Source: Arenicellales bacterium (GTDB taxonomy: Bacteria > Pseudomonadota > Gammaproteobacteria > BMS3Bbin11). Taken from it: 37,374 nucleotides of DNA. The notes under the pieces were generated by a model that was not told the DNA's origin, made no database searches, and worked only from the letters and a program-made list of their open reading frames with translations. The position numbers and the translations under genes are program-made. Positions 31,613 to 37,374 of the stretch are shown here, piece by piece; position 1 is the first letter of the stretch; the number at the start of each line of letters is the position of its first letter. The stretch is taken from assembly GCA_029287855.1 (NCBI GenBank), contig JARFQI010000087.1, positions 1 through 37,374 of the forward strand. The letters run 5' to 3'.

Positions 31613-33997
31613 TTGCAGGAAGAAACAGACAACCAGAATTATCCGGACATACCCGGATATAAAATTCTTTCAGAGCTCGGTCGAGGCGGTATTGCTACAG
31701 TCTATCTGGCATTGCAGGAATCACTCGACCGCCAGGTTGCACTCAAGGTCATGTCCCCTCTTCTGGCAATGGAGCCTGATTACGCAGAACGCTTTATCAG
31801 GGAGGGGCGAACTGTCGCCCAGTTAAACCATCCCAATATCATCACCGTTTATGATATTGGCTTGCAAAAACACCAGCTCTTCATCGCCATGGAATATATC
31901 CCTGGCGGCAACATGCGCACCTTAATGCAGGAACACATTGATGACCCGGAATGGGCATTAAGTGTAGCGGGTCAAATTGCACTTGCACTTGGTTACGCTC
32001 ACACCATTGGCATCGTACATCGGGATGTTAAGCCAGAAAATATCTTGTTTCGTGAAAATGGTGCTGCGGTTCTCACTGACTTCGGTATCGCAAAAACGAT
32101 TACCTCGAACACCAACCTCACACGTGCAGGAACCATAATCGGCACGCCAAAATACATGAGCCCCGAGCAGACTGATGGTCTGGGCAATGATCCGCGTACA
32201 GACGTATATTCACTCGGCATCATCTTTTACGAAATGCTGACAGGGCATGTTCCCTATGACAGTGAAAACAGCATGGCAGTTCTCTATGCACACGTTCATT
32301 CACCGATTCCGGAATTACCCGAAGAGCTTCGCGACCTTCAGCCATTACTGAATAGTCTGCTGGCAAAAAAGGGAGAGGACAGGGCCGATGATTGCGATGA
32401 ACTGGCTGAAATCATCCGCATCACCCGACGTGAGCGGCATTATGCACTCAAAAACCCTGAGAAAATGCTGGAAGCCAACCTGACCAGGGAACTGTCTAAG
32501 CCGGCTAAGCCAAATACAAGCACTGCGCCAATAAAGAAAAAGCCTGTAAATAAAGCAGCTGATTCACAAGTATCGAATTATATTGAATCCTTGCGTAAAC
32601 GAATTTTTACAACTGATGGCAATAAGGATCAGGACAATAACCGCTTAAAGCTCATTGCTCTCGGACTTTTGGGTGGAATAGTCGTGCTTGCTCTAGTCTC
32701 ATTCTGGACAGACGAACCTGACAGTGCCATTGATGATAGCGCGGACCAGTCACTAACAGAAAACAACACCGCAAACATTGGGCGGAAAATCAGTACCACA
32801 CAAGATAATGGTTCCGCAGATAAACTGGCAGAACAAACAGCTCAGCTCACATCACCAGACATATCAACAGCATTAGAATCACCATTACCGGCGGAGGATT
32901 CATCCACTGCAGAGGTGAATGAAAATGAATCCCCCACTCCCGCTTCTGAACAAGCTGCGAGCGCTGAAACAGACAATTCCCTGGACGATGGCGACGTCGC
33001 TGGGGAAATGACAGTCACTGAAGCAGTAGATGTTAATAATGACCAGCGCGACCAGACAGACATCCTGATTAGCCGTTTTCTGGCAGATGAGTCTAATGAT
33101 GAACTGGTCAAGCAACAACAGGAGGCTAACTCGGAAAACGAAGAGGAAAAACCACCTGCTATTTCGAACAGGCAAAGAAAAATCAATAGCTTTCTCACCA
33201 GCGCACGCAACGCAATAAAGGACGAAAGAGTTATCTCTCCGCCCGGTGACAATGCAGCTTTTTATTACAACCAGGTACTGGAACTTTCTCCATACAACAA
33301 GCGGGCACGGCGAGGCCTGAATGTCAGTGGCGACCTTATTTATGAAAAGGCATCAGAAAAATATAAGGCAGGAAAACCTGACCTTGCGCTTTGGCAAATC
33401 GATGCCGCCTTAATAGTGATACCCGAGCATGAGAAATTAACTTCACTCAAGCAGTCTATCGAGGCCTCGTTCAATCCTAATAGTGCTTATGCCAAGGCGG
33501 AAAAACTATATCGTGGCGTAGATGGCCCGCGCGACACCAGGCGCGCAGCATTTTATTACAGGAAAGCCGCCGAGCTTGGTCATGTACAGGCAATGAATGC
33601 AATAGGTGTTGCCTACGCTGACGGTGATGGCGTTGTACATAGTGACCGACTGGCAATGAAATGGTTTGAAAAAGCAGCTAAAAATGACGATAGCGAAGCC
33701 ATGTACAACCTTGCCCTTGGCTACCATTTCAGCGATGTCAGCGACCCTGAAAAGGCATGGGATTGGGCAAAGAAATCAGCTGATGAAAAGTATCGGCCGG
33801 CCTATATGCTGGTAGGCTGGATGAAAACAACCGGGACGGGAACGAATGCAAACCGGTTTGGATCTATCGCCTGGGATTTGAAAGGAATGGTAAACCCCAT
33901 CAGTTCTGAGTTGCACAGCCAGTATCGAATTCCAACCGGGTGGCAAGAAGATTTCATGGTTCAGTATCGTGCAGCAACAAACACCGGGCCTCAATAA
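31613..33997 (+). CDS. Transmembrane serine/threonine protein kinase with C-terminal TPR/Sel1-like repeats (TTG start)
   Basis: LGRGGIATVYLA Gly loop, VALKVM, HRDVKPENILF, TDFGIAKT, GTPKYMSPEQ; TM LKLIALGLLGGIVVLALVSFW (about 32644-32706); Sel1-like AAFYYRKAAELGHVQAMNAIGVAYADGDGV...AMKWFEKAAKNDDSEAMYNLALGYHF. Confidence 0.93.
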   Translation: MQEETDNQNYPDIPGYKILSELGRGGIATVYLALQESLDRQVALKVMSPLLAMEPDYAERFIREGRTVAQLNHPNIITVYDIGLQKHQLFIAMEYIPGGNMRTLMQEHIDDPEWALSVAGQIALALGYAHTIGIVHRDVKPENILFRENGAAVLTDFGIAKTITSNTNLTRAGTIIGTPKYMSPEQTDGLGNDPRTDVYSLGIIFYEMLTGHVPYDSENSMAVLYAHVHSPIPELPEELRDLQPLLNSLLAKKGEDRADDCDELAEIIRITRRERHYALKNPEKMLEANLTRELSKPAKPNTSTAPIKKKPVNKAADSQVSNYIESLRKRIFTTDGNKDQDNNRLKLIALGLLGGIVVLALVSFWTDEPDSAIDDSADQSLTENNTANIGRKISTTQDNGSADKLAEQTAQLTSPDISTALESPLPAEDSSTAEVNENESPTPASEQAASAETDNSLDDGDVAGEMTVTEAVDVNNDQRDQTDILISRFLADESNDELVKQQQEANSENEEEKPPAISNRQRKINSFLTSARNAIKDERVISPPGDNAAFYYNQVLELSPYNKRARRGLNVSGDLIYEKASEKYKAGKPDLALWQIDAALIVIPEHEKLTSLKQSIEASFNPNSAYAKAEKLYRGVDGPRDTRRAAFYYRKAAELGHVQAMNAIGVAYADGDGVVHSDRLAMKWFEKAAKNDDSEAMYNLALGYHFSDVSDPEKAWDWAKKSADEKYRPAYMLVGWMKTTGTGTNANRFGSIAWDLKGMVNPISSELHSQYRIPTGWQEDFMVQYRAATNTGPQ

Positions 33998-34006
33998 ACG
34001 TAATCC

Positions 34007-34510
34007 TTATTCCAGCTCCAGCGACGCCATGGCCTTCTGATAGATCCACATATCAGCATCGCTAAAGCAACAAACAAAAATCTTATCGTAGCTATCTTCG
34101 TATGGCTGCATGGTAGACAGCGCAATTACCGCTGCCTGTCTTTTCGGGTAACCGTATACACCAGTGCTAATGGCAGGGAATGCAATGGTCCTTGCCCCCT
34201 CGCTAAGCCCCATCTGCAGGCAATTTTCATAACAGCGGGTGAGGATGCCGCTCTCACCGGCCTCACCGCCCTGCCACTGTGGTCCGACAGTGTGCAAAAC
34301 CATTTTTGCCGGCAAATCGAAGCCCGGTGTCACCTTCACCTCACCTTCATGACACCCGCCCAGTTTACGGCAGGCATCAAGCAGTGCAGGCCCAGCTGCC
34401 ATATGGATAGCACCATCAACACCACCTCCTCCAAGCAGGCTGCTATTGGCTGCGTTAACAATTGCGTCAACTTGCAGGTGTGTAATATCCGCTTTTATTA
34501 TCTCGATCAT
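34007..34510 (-). CDS. Macrodomain protein, YmdB-like (O-acetyl-ADP-ribose deacetylase candidate)
   Basis: IEIIKADITHLQVDAIVNAANSSLLGGGGVDGAIHMAAG, LHTVGPQW, AFPAISTGVYGYP. The ORF opens at 34588; the likely start is ATG 34510 with AGAAGG upstream. Confidence 0.94.
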   Translation of the reverse strand: MIEIIKADITHLQVDAIVNAANSSLLGGGGVDGAIHMAAGPALLDACRKLGGCHEGEVKVTPGFDLPAKMVLHTVGPQWQGGEAGESGILTRCYENCLQMGLSEGARTIAFPAISTGVYGYPKRQAAVIALSTMQPYEDSYDKIFVCCFSDADMWIYQKAMASLELE

Positions 34511-34513
34511 GTA

Positions 34514-34535
34514 CAATCTAGCCTTCTTTAGATTG
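34514..34535. promoter_or_regulatory. Dyad CAATCTA-N8-TAGATTG in the macro/slmA divergent intergenic region
   Basis: Exact 7-bp inverted repeat read directly. On the macro-gene strand the 8-nt loop is AAGAAGGC, containing its apparent Shine-Dalgarno. Confidence 0.55.
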
Positions 34536-34555
34536 ATTAATAATACGATATTAAA

Positions 34556-35155
34556 GTGACGAATACACGCCCTGGCAACCGTGCCCAATCAATACTGGAA
34601 ACTCTGGCGAAAATGCTGGAGGAAATTGACAGCCGCCCTATTACAACAGCGGCACTGGCCAATGAGGTCGGCGTTTCCGAGGCTGCGCTCTATCGCCACT
34701 TCCCCAGCAAGGGCCGTATGTACAGGGGACTAATCGAATTTATCGAAGAATCTCTTTTCACCCACGTACGTCGCATACTTGATGAAAGCAAGGATGCAGA
34801 AATACGCTGCGGTAAAATCCTCAGCCTCTATCTCGGTTTTGCAGAACATAACCTGGGGCTTTGCAGGGTCCTCAATGGCGATGCCCTGTGCAGTGAAAAA
34901 CCGGAACTGCGCCGACGGGCAAGAAAAATCAATACCAGCATTGAGACCCAGCTAAAACAGGTCTTTCGCGAGGCCATATTCAATGGCCCGAGACCACTCA
35001 CAGCGGCAGAAAGTGCACGTTTGCTAATGAGCATAGCCCAGGGTCGGGTCGATCAATACATCGCCAGTGACTTCAAGATACTGCCAATAGAAAACTGGAA
35101 TGAGCAGTGGGCATTGCTGTCGGTAATGCTGTTTGGGAATCTTGATAGGCAATAA
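34556..35155 (+). CDS. slmA: TetR-family nucleoid occlusion factor SlmA-like (GTG start)
   Basis: ILETLAKMLEEIDSRPITTAALANEVGVSEAALYRHFPSKGRMYRGLIEFIEESLFTHVRRI, GDALCSEKPELRRR, QWALLSVMLF. Confidence 0.9.
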   Translation: MTNTRPGNRAQSILETLAKMLEEIDSRPITTAALANEVGVSEAALYRHFPSKGRMYRGLIEFIEESLFTHVRRILDESKDAEIRCGKILSLYLGFAEHNLGLCRVLNGDALCSEKPELRRRARKINTSIETQLKQVFREAIFNGPRPLTAAESARLLMSIAQGRVDQYIASDFKILPIENWNEQWALLSVMLFGNLDRQ

Positions 35156-35178
35156 GCCGTTAAATCTCTGTCGATCTA

Positions 35179-35253
35179 ATGGCTAGATAACCGCGGTACT
35201 GAAAGCAGTTTTTTTACTGCTAAAATTATCAGGACATAATCTGATCTAGCCAT
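35179..35253. repeat. 10-bp inverted repeat ATGGCTAGAT ... ATCTAGCCAT enclosing a smaller hairpin
   Basis: Arms 35179-35188 and 35244-35253 are exact. The spacer contains AGCAGT-TTTTTT-ACTGCT. Confidence 0.6.
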
Positions 35254-35391
35254 ATTCTAACCGTATTTAGGAAATAAATTTGTTATATCTTTAATCACGT
35301 GATAGGTTTTATAGACGAAGAGAAAAACATCAAGGAATGATTTTTTCTTTTCAGAATAACAAATACTAATTTCTTCATAAGGTGAACAAGG

Positions 35392-37371
35392 ATGTTCGAT
35401 ATCTCGGCTCGTTTTCTCACGAGCGACCACAAGCTACCACTCCAATTCACTATCAATATTGCCTTGTTGTGTGTTTTATCAGGCAATGTGGATGCCAATA
35501 CAACACCGCACTCTGATGCAGGGGCTGATCAGTCCGTAGCTGAACACACACCGGTTCAACTTGATGGCAGCAACAGCAGCGATTCTGATGGACAGATAAC
35601 TAGCTATCGCTGGTTTCAGACTCGAGGGCCACTGGTTTCACTGGATGATAAGCATGCAGTATTTACAAGTTTTCAGGCACCCGCTAATGCGCAATTAGAG
35701 TTCAGGCTCAGGGTAATCGATGATACAGGTGCGAAAGATTCCGATCGAGTTTTGATACAGGTAGAACCCTACACAAACCAGCCGCCGCAAGCTAATGCCG
35801 GTCCAGATCAATCCGTTGCACCGGGCACCACCGTACAACTCAGCAGCCTGGGTAGTGCTGACCTGGATGGCACAATCATCAGGCACAAATGGATACAAAC
35901 CCGAGGTCCAATCGTATCACTGGCAGATAAATCGTCTCCTGAAACAACATTCATAATGCCGGAAAACTCACAACTAGTGTTTCGCCTCAAACTTGAAGAC
36001 AATGCAGGTGCTGTGGCTAAAGACGCTGTAAAGATTACTTCAAATCCATATGCAAACAAAAAGCCATTGGCGAATGCAGGACCTGACCAATCAGTGCCAC
36101 AAGGCACCACGGTTGTGCTGGATGCTGTAGCGAGTACCGATACTGATGGAGCTATTGTGCTATACCACTGGACTCAGACTAATGGTCCGGTTATGAATTT
36201 GATCGATTCACAATCATCGACAGCCAGGTTTACTGCTGAAACCGTCGGAGAGTATGAAATAAAACTTAAGATTGAAGATGATCAGGGAGGTGTAAAGGCT
36301 GATTATGTGACGATAACCGTCTTACCAGATCTTCAAAGCGATGACAGTGATCTGGATGGAATCCCTGATAGCCTTGACACTTTCCCCGACGATCCAGGTG
36401 AGGCCTATGATTTCGATAGAGATGGTATTGGTGACAGCAGTGATAGCGATCGTGATGGAGACGGTATAGATAATGCGAATGATTTTTTTCCAAATGACCC
36501 TGCTCAGAACCTGTCTCCTTTAGTGACAGTCAGTTCTCCTTTGAATGGTGCAACCATTGATGATGACACTGTGCTGGTTAATGGCACTCTATCTGCTCCA
36601 TTTAATACAGGCGTTACCGTCAACGGAGTTGTAGCGCATCTGGGAGGTAATCCCTACGGAAGTGAGTTTGCCGCCATAGTGCCACTGCAGACCGGAAACA
36701 ACAGTCTCACAATCACAGCAACCTTACTTAATCGCAAACAATTATCACAAACGCTAATAATTTCCCGCAGTGGGGATAACCTGCTGAACGTGACTGCGTC
36801 GCCGAACCAGGCATTTGCGCCCGCCGAGGTTGAATTCACAATTACAGATTCCGGGCAAGCCGGCATTCAGATGGTAGAACTGGATTATGATGGAGACAAT
36901 ATAACTGATCGCCTCATCACCTTTGATCAAATCCTTGCCGGCACCCTGAAAAACGCAATCACGCATACTTATACAGAACCCGGTCTGTATCAACCTGTCA
37001 TCACAATCATTGACAGGGACAACAACAGCCACCGCGAAGTTCTAGCAATCAACATACAGGACAAAGCACAGATAGATCATATCATCCGTGAATTATGGGG
37101 TAGTATGAACGCAGCACTGGTTGCGGGTAATCATGGACTGGCGACTGAATCAATAACTGATAGCAGTATGTCGGGATATAGCAGGATTTTTTATCTCTTA
37201 TTGCCGCACATGAACAGCATAGTCTCCGGCTACACCGACATTGCAGCAGTTGATATCGGCCTGACCTATGGCGAGTATGCAGTTGGCGAAGAGATTGATG
37301 GGTCCAGACGTATCTTCCTGATCCAGTTCATGCAGGACTATCAGGGTGTATGGCGCCTGGAGGGTATGTAG
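35392..37371 (+). CDS. Secreted/surface protein: three PKD-like domains, TSP3-type Asp-rich repeats, Ig-like (glucodextranase-B-like) and PKD domains, NTF2-like C-terminus
   Basis: Repeated ANAGPDQSVxxGTTVxL...DxDGxIxxYxWxQTxGPxxxL; DSDLDGIPDSLDTFPDDPGEAYDFDRDGIGDSSDSDRDGDGIDNANDFFPNDP; SPLNGATIDDDTVLVNGTL; HTYTEPGLYQPVITIIDRD; C-terminal ...FMQDYQGVWRLEGM. SD AAGG before ATG. N-terminal hydrophobic segment. Confidence 0.85.
   Translation: MFDISARFLTSDHKLPLQFTINIALLCVLSGNVDANTTPHSDAGADQSVAEHTPVQLDGSNSSDSDGQITSYRWFQTRGPLVSLDDKHAVFTSFQAPANAQLEFRLRVIDDTGAKDSDRVLIQVEPYTNQPPQANAGPDQSVAPGTTVQLSSLGSADLDGTIIRHKWIQTRGPIVSLADKSSPETTFIMPENSQLVFRLKLEDNAGAVAKDAVKITSNPYANKKPLANAGPDQSVPQGTTVVLDAVASTDTDGAIVLYHWTQTNGPVMNLIDSQSSTARFTAETVGEYEIKLKIEDDQGGVKADYVTITVLPDLQSDDSDLDGIPDSLDTFPDDPGEAYDFDRDGIGDSSDSDRDGDGIDNANDFFPNDPAQNLSPLVTVSSPLNGATIDDDTVLVNGTLSAPFNTGVTVNGVVAHLGGNPYGSEFAAIVPLQTGNNSLTITATLLNRKQLSQTLIISRSGDNLLNVTASPNQAFAPAEVEFTITDSGQAGIQMVELDYDGDNITDRLITFDQILAGTLKNAITHTYTEPGLYQPVITIIDRDNNSHREVLAINIQDKAQIDHIIRELWGSMNAALVAGNHGLATESITDSSMSGYSRIFYLLLPHMNSIVSGYTDIAAVDIGLTYGEYAVGEEIDGSRRIFLIQFMQDYQGVWRLEGM
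35515..36335 (+). repeat. Three tandem PKD-like coding repeats, 279-bp (93-aa) period
   Basis: The DAGADQS / NAGPDQS / NAGPDQS units begin at 35515, 35794 and 36073, each exactly 279 bp apart. Confidence 0.85.
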
Positions 37372-37374
37372 TGA

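Noticed and set aside
32842-33252. 136-aa minus-strand ORF opposite the kinase linker
   Set aside because: Opposite an acidic linker; Ser/Phe-rich composition is the expected complement, with no independent support.

Overview
The window is a gammaproteobacterial chromosomal segment, mostly core genes. Left to right it holds: the 3' part of coaE (+); a long minus-strand block argJ, secA, a membrane-anchored M23 peptidase, lpxC and a complete dcw division/murein cluster (mraZ-rsmH-ftsL-ftsI-murE-murF-mraY-murD-ftsW-murG-murC-murB-ddl-ftsQ-ftsA-ftsZ), with a DUF721/DciA-like gene on + between the M23 gene and lpxC; rnpB (RNase P RNA, minus) upstream of mraZ; rsmI (-); then plus-strand lpoA, yraN, diaA/gmhA-like SIS gene, rfaE2-like adenylyltransferase and a GlcD-type FAD oxidase. 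The right-hand ~6 kb is more variable: a transmembrane Ser/Thr kinase with a Sel1-repeat tail, a macrodomain gene divergent from a slmA-like gene, and a secreted PKD/TSP3-type repeat protein with an NTF2-like tail. No CRISPR array, transposase, phage gene or tRNA was recognised. The strongest non-routine signals are the short macro/slmA intergenic dyad, the kinase-Sel1 protein, the PKD/TSP3/NTF2 protein, and several inverted repeats in 5' leaders. I found no clear evidence of a wholly new system; the right-hand accessory region is the best place to look.
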